Below are positions 1 to 4,382 of a DNA stretch of 5,465 nt, piece by piece. Both the position numbers and the translations under genes were made by a program. Position 1 is the stretch's first letter, and the number at the start of each line of letters is the position of its first letter. Source of the DNA: Dehalococcoidales bacterium. Its GTDB lineage: Bacteria; Chloroflexota; Dehalococcoidia; Dehalococcoidales; JAQTRN01. The notes under the pieces were generated by a model. It did not search any database and was not told where the DNA came from. It worked only from the letters and a program-made list of their open reading frames with translations. The stretch spans positions 1 to 5,465 of the forward strand of contig JAQTRN010000079.1 in the NCBI GenBank assembly GCA_028711795.1, given 5' to 3'.

Positions 1-162
1 GCCCAAAACGGCATCACCCAAGAATTCGAGTCTCTCGTTGGATATCGCGGCCGCATCCGGATTTTCGTTCACATAGGAGCTATGGATTAGGGCGTGGTCC
101 AGCAGCGAAGGGTCTTTGAAGAGAATCCCCAGGGCCTGCTGTAAAATAATCAAATCAGCCAT
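1..162 (-). CDS. rnc: Ribonuclease III, N-terminal part (cut by window edge)
   Basis: RNase III is the endonuclease that cuts double-stranded RNA, chiefly in rRNA precursor processing and in turnover of structured mRNAs. Read on the minus strand from the ATG at 162, the first 54 residues are visible and the frame is open to the window edge. The family signature NERLEFLGDAVLG occupies residues 42-54. It contains the acidic residues E43, E46 and D50, which by spacing match E. coli E38, E41 and D45 of the catalytic centre. The preceding stretch (LLDHALIHSSYVNEN, residues 20-34) is also typical of the first helices of the RNase III domain. The start is supported by a purine-rich GAGGAAGAA a few bases upstream. 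The rest of the catalytic domain and the C-terminal dsRNA-binding domain lie outside the window. A 5-bp hairpin (192-205) falls in the inferred leader. Confidence 0.93.
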   Translation of the reverse strand, partial: MADLIILQQALGILFKDPSLLDHALIHSSYVNENPDAAAISNERLEFLGDAVLG

Positions 163-213
163 GATGCTTCTTCCTCAGATAGAATATCCGGGTACCGGTT
201 GGTACACATGGTT

Positions 214-242
214 AGCATAAACGGTTATGCCAGTTATGTCAA
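214..242 (-). promoter_or_regulatory. Sigma-70 type promoter of rnc
   Basis: On the minus strand a perfect -35 box TTGACA (plus positions 237-242) and a -10 box TATGCT (214-219) are separated by exactly 17 bases. The predicted start near 207 gives a leader of about 45 bases before the rnc ATG at 162. It is divergent from the tRNA-Gln promoter: the two -35 boxes are only 15 bp apart. Confidence 0.72.
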
Positions 243-244
243 AC

Positions 245-256
245 AATCCCGGGATT
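245..256. promoter_or_regulatory. Perfect 12-bp palindrome between divergent promoters (candidate operator)
   Basis: AATCCCGGGATT is perfectly self-complementary. It fills the gap between the -35 box of rnc (237-242) and the -35 box of tRNA-Gln (258-263). After one mismatched pair, two more pairs (242-243 with 258-259) extend the dyad. Fourteen bases of this site (minus strand 255-242, ATCCCGGGATTGTT) recur exactly at 2021-2034 in the usp promoter. The position suits a protein acting on both promoters. Binding is inferred, and I do not recognise the regulator. Confidence 0.4.
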
Positions 257-257
257 A

Positions 258-286
258 TTGTCACTCTGAGAGCGATATGGTATATT
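258..286 (+). promoter_or_regulatory. Promoter of tRNA-Gln
   Basis: TTGTCA (258-263) and TATATT (281-286) are 17 bases apart, and TGG directly before the -10 gives an extended -10 (TGn). The predicted start near 293 is only about five bases before the tRNA, so the precursor would have a very short 5' leader. Confidence 0.72.
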
Positions 287-297
287 AATTTTGGCGC

Positions 298-371
298 TGG
301 GGATTAGTCTAGCGGTAGGACAGCGGACTCTGGATCCGTGAGGGGAGGTTCGAATCCTCCATCCCCAGCCA
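298..371 (+). tRNA. trnQ: tRNA-Gln, anticodon CUG
   Basis: The full cloverleaf can be drawn. Acceptor TGGGGAT pairs with ATCCCCA; the D-arm starts GTCTAGCGGTAGGAC; the anticodon stem GCGGA/TCCGT holds the loop CTCTGGA, giving anticodon CTG (reads CAG); the T-stem GGAGG/CCTCC holds loop TTCGAAT. The U1-A72 first pair is typical of bacterial tRNA-Gln. Discriminator G368 is followed by an encoded CCA (369-371). A run of six T (373-378) follows almost at once and may assist termination, although no separate hairpin precedes it. Confidence 0.96.
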
Positions 372-422
372 GTTTTTTACGCAGAAATTACATATATAAC
401 TCCGTGGGAGGTTACTAGCACA

Positions 423-626
423 ATGGATGTAAGAATTAAGGATCTCAGAGTGGAAATGGGGCTGGGTAATAAGGGCATGGAACTAGAAGTAAAAGACAAC
501 GATGGGAATCATCGCGGAGACCTCTGTATCGGGAGAGGTACCATTGAATGGTGTAGAGGTAAGACGCGCAGGGGTGGGGGAAAACAAGTGAGTTGGGATG
601 ACCTCATTAAATGGTTCGAGTCTTAG
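423..626 (+). CDS. Small conserved protein of unknown function (67 aa)
   Basis: A 67-residue soluble protein with no signal peptide or membrane segment. The start is supported by GGGAGGT at 406-412, ten bases upstream. The sequence falls into an alternating charged/hydrophobic N-terminal half (KGMELEVKDNDG, residues 17-28), a central segment GDLCIGRGTIEWCRGKT (32-48) with two cysteines (C35, C44), a glycine-rich basic turn (R49-K54) and a C-terminal VSWDDLIKWFES. From memory, similar small proteins with the pattern GDL(V/C)I...IWC.GKT....GK.(V/I)SW..(F/L)I occur in many bacteria as uncharacterised proteins, and no function is known to me. It lies between tRNA-Gln and hicBA. A possible -10 (TATAAC, 395-400) has no convincing -35, so read-through from the tRNA promoter is possible. 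The stop TAG is closely backed by an in-frame TAA. Confidence 0.7.
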   Translation: MDVRIKDLRVEMGLGNKGMELEVKDNDGNHRGDLCIGRGTIEWCRGKTRRGGGKQVSWDDLIKWFES

Positions 627-690
627 TAATAGTGGACATGAGACATTTGCTTGCTCGAAAGCGAGGTTTGCTGTTCTGCTTAGATAAGAG

Positions 691-912
691 ATGAAATACA
701 CAATCATCATTGAAAAAGGGCGTGAATCGGGCTACGTAACTTACGCCCCAGCTCTGAAAGGATGCGTTTCTCAGGGCAAAACCAAATCAGAAGCGCTGAG
801 GAATATTAAAGAGGCTATCGAAGCTTATATTGAAGCTCTCCTTGAAGATGGCCTTCCTGTGCCGACGGAGGTAGGCAAAGACACTGTAGAGCTTGAGGTT
901 GCTGCCAAGTGA
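691..912 (+). CDS. hicB: HicB-family antitoxin (short form, 73 aa)
   Basis: Antitoxin of a type II toxin-antitoxin pair, expected to bind and block the HicA mRNA-cleaving toxin. The fold is the partial RNase H-like HicB domain: an N-terminal strand MKYTIIIEKG, then YVTYAPALKGCVSQGKTKSE (residues 15-34) with the family's typical P-x-L-x-G-C-x-(S/T)-x-G-x-T motif, then a helix EALRNIKEAIEAYIEALLEDG and the common tail LPVPTE. The protein ends about 15 residues after this domain, so it lacks the C-terminal ribbon-helix-helix or helix-turn-helix that many HicB proteins use to repress their own promoter. The gene comes first and overlaps hicA by four bases (GTGA), so the two are translationally coupled. 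The ribosome site (AAGAG at 686-690) is weak and very close to the start. No clear promoter was seen in 627-690. Confidence 0.9.
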   Translation: MKYTIIIEKGRESGYVTYAPALKGCVSQGKTKSEALRNIKEAIEAYIEALLEDGLPVPTEVGKDTVELEVAAK

Positions 913-1136
913 CCAAGCTGCCTCGAGGATTGTCAGGCAAAGAGGTGGTTAAGACCCTGCAAAGAGCAGGCTTCTACCTAAAAAGACAAAAGGGAAGCCA
1001 CTTTGTATTGCGCAGAGACAATCCTTTCGCTCAGGTAGTAGTGCCTGACCACAAAAGCGTTGATACCGGAACTTTATCTAACATACTAGATGGCGCTGAC
1101 TTATCCATTGAGGATTTTATCGAACTTTTGAAGTAG
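909..1136 (+). CDS. hicA: HicA-family toxin, mRNA interferase (YcfA-like)
   Basis: Toxin partner of the preceding HicB, a 75-residue protein with a dsRBD-like fold. HicA proteins cleave mRNA independently of the ribosome and stop growth unless neutralised. The hallmark KGSHFVLRR (residues 28-36) contains the catalytic-position histidine H31. The N-terminal GLSGKEVVKTLQRAGFYLKR (residues 7-26) is the usual first helix, and VVVPDHKSVDTGTLSNIL (residues 43-60) is the typical C-terminal half, so the toxin looks intact. The start is GTG at 909, chosen because it overlaps the hicB stop as GTGA and has GAGGT at 895-899, nine bases upstream, inside hicB. The TAG stop at 1134 is the first arm of a hairpin. 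Confidence 0.9.
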   Translation: MTKLPRGLSGKEVVKTLQRAGFYLKRQKGSHFVLRRDNPFAQVVVPDHKSVDTGTLSNILDGADLSIEDFIELLK

Positions 1137-1156
1137 TGCCTGTAATCTTGGCACTA
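1134..1156 (+). terminator. Hairpin at the 3' end of hicA (weak terminator candidate)
   Basis: TAGTGCC (1134-1140) and GGCACTA (1150-1156) form a perfect 7-bp stem around a 9-base loop, and the first arm contains the hicA stop codon. No T-tract follows, so this is not a standard intrinsic terminator. It may protect the 3' end or slow the polymerase. Confidence 0.35.
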
Positions 1157-1258
1157 AGTCAGGGCGTAAGAAGTTCAATAGGTGTCCCTGAGTGCCCAAG
1201 CTTACCAGCAGTCAATCAGGTCCAGGTCGTTGCCTACTCAGCCCCCTATCGACTTCCC

Positions 1259-1287
1259 TTAGAATCTGTTTCATACTACGTTATGAA
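1259..1287 (+). promoter_or_regulatory. Candidate promoter and operator dyad of the mazEF-type operon
   Basis: The inverted repeat TTCATA-CTACGT-TATGAA (1270-1287) has perfect 6-bp arms and lies 23 bp before the antitoxin start. Its right arm coincides with a possible -10 (TATGAA, 1282-1287), with a weak -35 TTAGAA (1259-1264) 17 bases upstream. A dyad over a -10 is where ribbon-helix-helix antitoxins usually bind to repress their own operon. The promoter boxes alone are weak; the dyad is the stronger observation. Confidence 0.42.
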
Positions 1288-1310
1288 TGTGTTAATACCC
1301 AGGTGATAAT

Positions 1311-1565
1311 ATGCCGAAAATAGCCAAGATTGCCATCAGTTTACCGGAGGATGTCCTCCAGATTGTCGAACAGGAAAGAAAATCTATCGGTGAGAGCCGA
1401 AGCCAGTTTTTCCGTCGGGCTGTGGAGTGCCTGTTGCGAATCCGCCGGGAGAGAGAAGCCAGCGCGCAATATATACAAGCCTACCAGAAGGCATCGGAAA
1501 CAAAAGAAGAGGTAGCGGCAGCCCGCAAGGCAGCTAGCGCTATTCTGGCCGAGGAGCCGTGGTAA
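1311..1565 (+). CDS. Ribbon-helix-helix antitoxin (MazE/CopG type)
   Basis: Antitoxin of a MazF-type module, 84 residues. Residues 4-44 form a ribbon-helix-helix domain: strand IAKIAISLP, helix EDVLQIVEQERKSIG, turn ESRS and helix QFFRRAVECLLR. This fold dimerises and binds operator DNA through the strand. Residues 45-84 are a charged, probably extended tail ending in ILAEEPW; the tail of such antitoxins wraps around and blocks the toxin, and the EEPW ending is common in this family. The start is supported by AGGTGA (1301-1306) close to the ATG. The stop TAA shares one base with the toxin ATG (TAATG), so translation is coupled. It is MazE-like by function and position; the fold differs from the AbrB-type MazE of E. 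coli, so I give no symbol. Confidence 0.88.
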   Translation: MPKIAKIAISLPEDVLQIVEQERKSIGESRSQFFRRAVECLLRIRREREASAQYIQAYQKASETKEEVAAARKAASAILAEEPW

Positions 1566-1879
1566 TGCAAAGAGGCGATGTTTGGTGGGCTGAATTGGAC
1601 CCACCGGCGGGTCAGCGACCGGTGGTGCTACTTTCCCGTAATGACGCCTATGCCGTCCGCTCGCTGGTCATAGTGGCTCTGGTAACCACCCGCATTCGTC
1701 ATATTCAATCGGAAGTCCTTCTGAGTGCCGATGATGGCATACCTCAAGAATGCGTTGCCAACCTGGATACAATCCCCACTATTCCTAAGGATTGCTTGAA
1801 GTATCGTATGATCACGCTCAGCCCCGAGAAACTCAAACAAATAGAGGCGGCAATCCATTTCGCCATGGGGATGGAGTGA
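1565..1879 (+). CDS. mazF: MazF/PemK-family mRNA interferase toxin
   Basis: Sequence-specific endoribonuclease toxin, 104 residues with the SH3-like MazF fold. It opens MQRGDVWWAELDPPAGQRPVVLLSR, where RGDVWWAxLDPP and RPVVLLSR are family hallmarks. By alignment in my head to Bacillus MazF, R18 and T41 (in VALVTTRI) correspond to the catalytic Arg25 and Thr48, so the toxin appears active. The C-terminal part CVANLDTIPTIPKDCL (residues 61-76) plus helix SPEKLKQIEAAIHFAMGM (86-103) is also typical. A GTG two codons earlier (1559) is open in frame, but the ATG at 1565 is preferred: it gives the TAATG overlap, puts GAGGAG (1550-1555) nine bases upstream, and starts the protein at the usual place. 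The cleavage sequence cannot be deduced. Confidence 0.92.
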   Translation: MQRGDVWWAELDPPAGQRPVVLLSRNDAYAVRSLVIVALVTTRIRHIQSEVLLSADDGIPQECVANLDTIPTIPKDCLKYRMITLSPEKLKQIEAAIHFAMGME

Positions 1880-1961
1880 GTCACCATCATAATCACAGTT
1901 CACTGCTACTGCCTAACTGAGGGCAAGGCGTGATTCACACCGACACTAGAGTATCTCTCCT

Positions 1962-1988
1962 ATCCCTGGTTGAGGGATCATCGTTTTT
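1962..1988 (+). terminator. Candidate intrinsic terminator after the mazF operon
   Basis: ATCCCT (1962-1967) and AGGGAT (1973-1978) form a 6-bp stem with a 5-base loop; five bases later comes TTTTT (1984-1988). The gap between stem and T-run is longer than ideal and the stem is short, so termination may be partial. The 294 bp between mazF and the usp gene hold this hairpin, the promoters listed next and no convincing gene. Two GTGANTCAC sites (1876-1884, 1930-1938) have no clear meaning. Confidence 0.4.
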
Positions 1989-2015
1989 CTGACTCTCTAC
2001 CCTATCAGCGCCGCA

Positions 2016-2044
2016 TTGTCATCCCGGGATTGTTATGCTATAGT
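2016..2044 (+). promoter_or_regulatory. Promoter P1 of the usp gene with palindrome in the spacer
   Basis: TTGTCA (2016-2021) and TATAGT (2039-2044) are 17 bases apart, with TGC just before the -10 (extended -10). The spacer holds the palindrome ATCCCGGGAT (2021-2030), the first ten bases of the 14-base stretch also found between the rnc and tRNA-Gln promoters. A protein bound there would occlude polymerase. The predicted start near 2051 leaves a leader of about 120 bases. Confidence 0.62.
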
Positions 2045-2079
2045 CTTCCATCTGGCGGGAGAAAACGGAACGAAAGCCC

Positions 2080-2108
2080 TAGTTAAGATAGCATCTTTCC
2101 ACTATAAT
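2080..2108 (+). promoter_or_regulatory. Possible second usp promoter (consensus -10 only)
   Basis: A consensus -10 TATAAT (2103-2108) lies about 65 bp before the usp start, but the hexamer 17 bases upstream (TAGTTA, 2080-2085) matches -35 at only three positions. It would need an activator or be weak. Confidence 0.3.
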
Positions 2109-2137
2109 AGATTATAGATACTGATAAGCCCTGCTCA

Positions 2138-2158
2138 AGCTGGCCGGCAAGCCCAGCT
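2138..2158 (+). promoter_or_regulatory. Hairpin abutting the usp ribosome binding site
   Basis: AGCTGG (2138-2143) pairs perfectly with CCAGCT (2153-2158), and one more C-G pair can form inside with a bulged C. The Shine-Dalgarno AAGGAG starts at the next base (2159). The stem does not hide the site but borders it, so it could affect ribosome loading or protect the message. No riboswitch class is recognised. Confidence 0.3.
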
Positions 2159-2173
2159 AAGGAGTGAACGAAT

Positions 2174-3070
2174 ATGCCGGAAAAAATACTGGTGACACTG
2201 GACGGGTCTGATGCCGCCGAAATGGCGCTTCCTTACGCGGAAGAGATCGCCAGCCGGATGAGTGCCGATATTTACCTGGTAACCGTCTCTGAGCCCGGCC
2301 CCACCAATACCGACCATCTTTATCACTATTACCTGGAGCGGATTACCCGGCAAGCACAGGACCAGTTCAAGAAGCGGGGCGCCAAAGATAAAATCACCAC
2401 CTCCACCCAGGTCCTGCTCGGGAAGCCAGCCAACGAAATACTCCGCTTCGCCGATGAAAAACAGGTGAGCCTGATCGTTATGGCCAGCCGGGGATCGTCC
2501 GGGGAGGGCCCATGGCTTCTGGGGGATATCGCCGCCAAGGTCCTGCGGGCCTCCGAGAAGCCGGTACTGCTTGTCCGTCGCCGGGTTAGCGAAACCGCCC
2601 GGCAACAGCCGATAGTTAAGAAAATCCTGGCGCCTCTGGATGGCTCCAAAACGGGCGAGGCAGCGCTGTCCTGTGCCGAGAGACTGGCACAGGCAGTTGG
2701 AGCCGAGGTTGTCCTGTTCCAGGTGGTGGAGCCGTTTATCGCCATCGGCGGCGGGGAAGGCCTTGACTACAGCGTTTCCCAGATGTACCCCGAGGTGGAT
2801 GAGCGGCGCCGAGCCTCGACCCTAGCCTACCTCGATGGCATCGGCAAGCAACTCCAGGCAAAGGGGATAAAGACTGCGAGCGCGGTTGTTTCGGGCTCTG
2901 AGCCCACCGCCAACCAGATCATCGGCTACGCCGAAGCTAACAATATCGACCTGATAGCCATGTCCACCCACGGGCGGTCGGGCATTGGCCGGTGGGTCTT
3001 CGGCAGCGTGACTGATAAACTGCTGCACGCCGGCGATATCCCGATTCTGGTGGTCAGAGCAAAAACGTGA
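2174..3070 (+). CDS. Tandem universal stress protein (two UspA domains)
   Basis: A 298-residue cytoplasmic protein made of two Usp domains. Usp proteins bind ATP or act as dimers in survival under starvation, oxidative and other stress; the precise role here is unknown. Domain 1 (about 1-137) opens KILVTLDGSDAAEMALPYA; domain 2 (about 147-298) opens KKILAPLDGSKTGEAAL. The ATP-loop pattern G-x2-G-x9-G-S is best kept in domain 2, S264-T-H-G267...G277-S278 (THGRSGIGRWVFGS), with the first Gly replaced by Ser. In domain 1 it reads A104-S-R-G107...G117-D118, where Asp replaces the phosphate-contacting Ser/Thr, so this half may not bind ATP. Each domain ends in the usual strand (KPVLLVRR, IPILVVRA). 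A strong AAGGAGTGA precedes the ATG. tRNA-Glu begins 31 bp after the stop and may be co-transcribed. Confidence 0.93.
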   Translation: MPEKILVTLDGSDAAEMALPYAEEIASRMSADIYLVTVSEPGPTNTDHLYHYYLERITRQAQDQFKKRGAKDKITTSTQVLLGKPANEILRFADEKQVSLIVMASRGSSGEGPWLLGDIAAKVLRASEKPVLLVRRRVSETARQQPIVKKILAPLDGSKTGEAALSCAERLAQAVGAEVVLFQVVEPFIAIGGGEGLDYSVSQMYPEVDERRRASTLAYLDGIGKQLQAKGIKTASAVVSGSEPTANQIIGYAEANNIDLIAMSTHGRSGIGRWVFGSVTDKLLHAGDIPILVVRAKT

Positions 3071-3101
3071 TAGAATAGCCAGCCGCCAATCAGTGCAACG
3101 T

Positions 3102-3178
3102 GGCGCATTCGTCTAGCGGCCTAGGACGCGTCCCTCTCAAGGACGAGATCACCGGTTCGAATCCGGTATGCGCTACCA
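3102..3178 (+). tRNA. trnE: tRNA-Glu, anticodon CUC
   Basis: Acceptor GGCGCAT pairs with ATGCGCT (first pair G-U); D-arm GTCTAGCGGCCTAGGAC; anticodon stem CGTCC/GGACG around CTCTCAA gives anticodon CTC (reads GAG); T-stem ACCGG/CCGGT around TTCGAAT. Discriminator A3175 is followed by encoded CCA. No good promoter of its own was found in the 31 bp after the usp gene. Confidence 0.96.
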
Positions 3179-3217
3179 AGTAAGTAATCTTATTAGCCTA
3201 GAATTATCAGCGCACAC

Positions 3218-3259
3218 TTGCATTCTCCGCCCTCTTTATAGAATAATACTCCGTATTCT
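3218..3259 (+). promoter_or_regulatory. Candidate promoter and dyad upstream of ddh
   Basis: TTGCAT (3218-3223) can serve as -35 with AATAAT (3242-3247, spacer 18) or TAGAAT (3239-3244, spacer 15) as -10. Overlapping the -10 and the likely start is a dyad: AATAC-TCC-GTATT (3245-3257) is perfect. An alternative pairing of the flanks, AGAATA (3240-3245) with TATTCT (3254-3259), also exists. The site suits a repressor, but no known consensus is recognised. Confidence 0.4.
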
Positions 3260-3281
3260 CGATTAGCGGAGGTAATTAAGA

Positions 3282-4259
3282 ATGATCAACATCGCCATCA
3301 TCGGCTATGGTAATATCGGGCACGGCGTCGCGGCCGCCCTGAAAAGGAACAGTGATATGAGGCTGGCCGCCATCCTGTCCCGCCGGCCGGAACAGGTAAA
3401 GAAAGAGGTCAAAGACACGCCGGTGCTGAATAGCGAGCGGTTTACCCTGCCGCCGGATATCTCTATCGATGTCGCTATCCTCGGCGGCGGCTCCAAGGAA
3501 GACCTGCCGGTCCAGGGTCCGCTCTTCGCCCGCCGCTTTTGTACCGTCGATAGCTTTGACACTCATGCCGATATCCCCGCCTATTTCCAGCGGATGGACG
3601 CGGCCACGAAGGAATGCGGCAACGTTGCCATTATCTCCGCCGGCTGGGACCCGGGGATATTCTCACTGGAAAGAGTACTGGGCGATGCCTTCCTCCCTGG
3701 AAGCCAGCGTTTCACCTTCTGGGGGCCGGGAGTGAGCCAGGGACATTCGGACGCCGCGCGCAAAGTGAGCGGAGTGCTCGACGCCCGCCAGTACACCATC
3801 CCCATCGAGAGCGCCATCCAGCAGGTCAGAAGCGGCCAAACGCCGAGTTTGTCCAAAAGAGAGATGCACAAGCGGGTGGTCTATGTCGTGGCGCAGGCCG
3901 GAGCGGACCGGGAGAAAATTCGGCAAGAGATCAGCCGGATGCCGAACTACTATGACGAATATGATACGGAAGTGATTTTCATCAGCGCGGAACAGATGGC
4001 CAGGGAACACGCCACCTATCCTCACGGTGGTTTTGTACTGACATCGGGTACCACCGGTACCGGAAATAAACAGCTCACCGAGTACCGGTGCCAGCTAGCG
4101 AGCAACCCTGAATTCACGGCCAGTGTACTGGTAACCTGCGCCCGGGCGGCTTTTCGATTGAAGGCCGAAGGCCGGCGCGGAGCGTTCACCATGCTGGACA
4201 TTCCGCCGGCATTACTGAGCCCACAATCGAATGATGTATTAAGACGCAACTTCATGTAA
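3282..4259 (+). CDS. ddh: meso-Diaminopimelate D-dehydrogenase
   Basis: Catalyses the reversible NADPH-dependent interconversion of meso-2,6-diaminopimelate with L-2-amino-6-oxopimelate (in equilibrium with tetrahydrodipicolinate) and ammonia, EC 1.4.1.16. This is the one-step branch of DAP/lysine synthesis. Length 325 aa is normal for the family. The Rossmann dinucleotide motif GYGNIG is at residues 8-13. Family blocks follow: VDSFDTHADIP (89-99), ISAGWDPGIFSLERV (118-132), FWGPGVSQGHSDAARKVSGV (146-165), DARQYTIP (167-174), MPNYYDEYDTEVIFIS (220-235), HGGFVLTSG (248-256), SNPEFTASVLVTCARAAFRL (274-293) and a C-terminal DIPPALLSP. None looks broken. The ATG at 3282 has GGAGGT (3268-3273) eight bases upstream. 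The gene stands alone between tRNA-Glu and the tRNA-tuf operon; no other lysine genes are in the window and no terminator is clear after it. Confidence 0.95.
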   Translation: MINIAIIGYGNIGHGVAAALKRNSDMRLAAILSRRPEQVKKEVKDTPVLNSERFTLPPDISIDVAILGGGSKEDLPVQGPLFARRFCTVDSFDTHADIPAYFQRMDAATKECGNVAIISAGWDPGIFSLERVLGDAFLPGSQRFTFWGPGVSQGHSDAARKVSGVLDARQYTIPIESAIQQVRSGQTPSLSKREMHKRVVYVVAQAGADREKIRQEISRMPNYYDEYDTEVIFISAEQMAREHATYPHGGFVLTSGTTGTGNKQLTEYRCQLASNPEFTASVLVTCARAAFRLKAEGRRGAFTMLDIPPALLSPQSNDVLRRNFM

Positions 4260-4308
4260 AATAGAGACATAGATAACTATTGGCCGGAACCAAAACCAGT
4301 ACAGAAGC

Positions 4309-4337
4309 TTGACTTTTATTTCGTCCGTTCCTATAAT
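4309..4337 (+). promoter_or_regulatory. Strong promoter of the tRNA-Thr/Tyr/Thr-tuf operon
   Basis: TTGACT (4309-4314) and the perfect TATAAT (4332-4337) are separated by 17 bases, the best promoter in the window and fitting for a highly expressed translation operon. The start is expected near 4344, about 39 bases before the first tRNA. Confidence 0.82.
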
Positions 4338-4342
4338 AACTT

Positions 4343-4382
4343 GTTTAGCCATGTTTATATGGCTTAAACGGATAAAACCGTT
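4343..4382 (+). other. Leader stem-loops of the tRNA-tuf transcript
   Basis: GTTTAGCCAT (4343-4352) pairs with ATGGCTTAAAC (4359-4369) over ten base pairs with one bulged T and a 6-base loop, right at the predicted 5' end. A second stem, AACGG (4367-4371) with CCGTT (4378-4382), abuts the tRNA and shares 4367-4369 with the first, so the two compete. A 5'-terminal stem could shield the transcript; the second borders the RNase P cut site. Confidence 0.5.

Noticed and set aside
653..665. Inverted repeat CTCG-AAAG-CGAG upstream of hicB as operator
   Set aside because: Arms are only 4 bp and no promoter boxes fit around it.
1628..1903. Minus-strand frame of 91 codons opposite mazF
   Set aside because: It is the antisense of a well-conserved toxin gene; no ribosome site or recognisable family.
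1876..1938. Two short palindromes GTGAGTCAC (1876-1884) and GTGATTCAC (1930-1938)
   Set aside because: They are short, one overlaps the mazF stop, and neither lies at a promoter; probably coincidence.
298..2173. Integrated island using the tRNA-Gln 3' end as attachment site
   Set aside because: I looked for a second copy of the tRNA-Gln 3' end downstream and found none in the window, and there is no integrase. TTCGAATCC at the tRNA-Glu T-arm is shared tRNA sequence only.
2135..2745. Long minus-strand frames (156 and 138 codons) opposite the usp gene
   Set aside because: Antisense shadows of a GC-rich coding region whose plus-strand product is clearly a tandem Usp.
3276..4270. Several frames of 80-120 codons within ddh on both strands
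   Set aside because: All overlap the complete, recognisable ddh reading frame and resemble no family.
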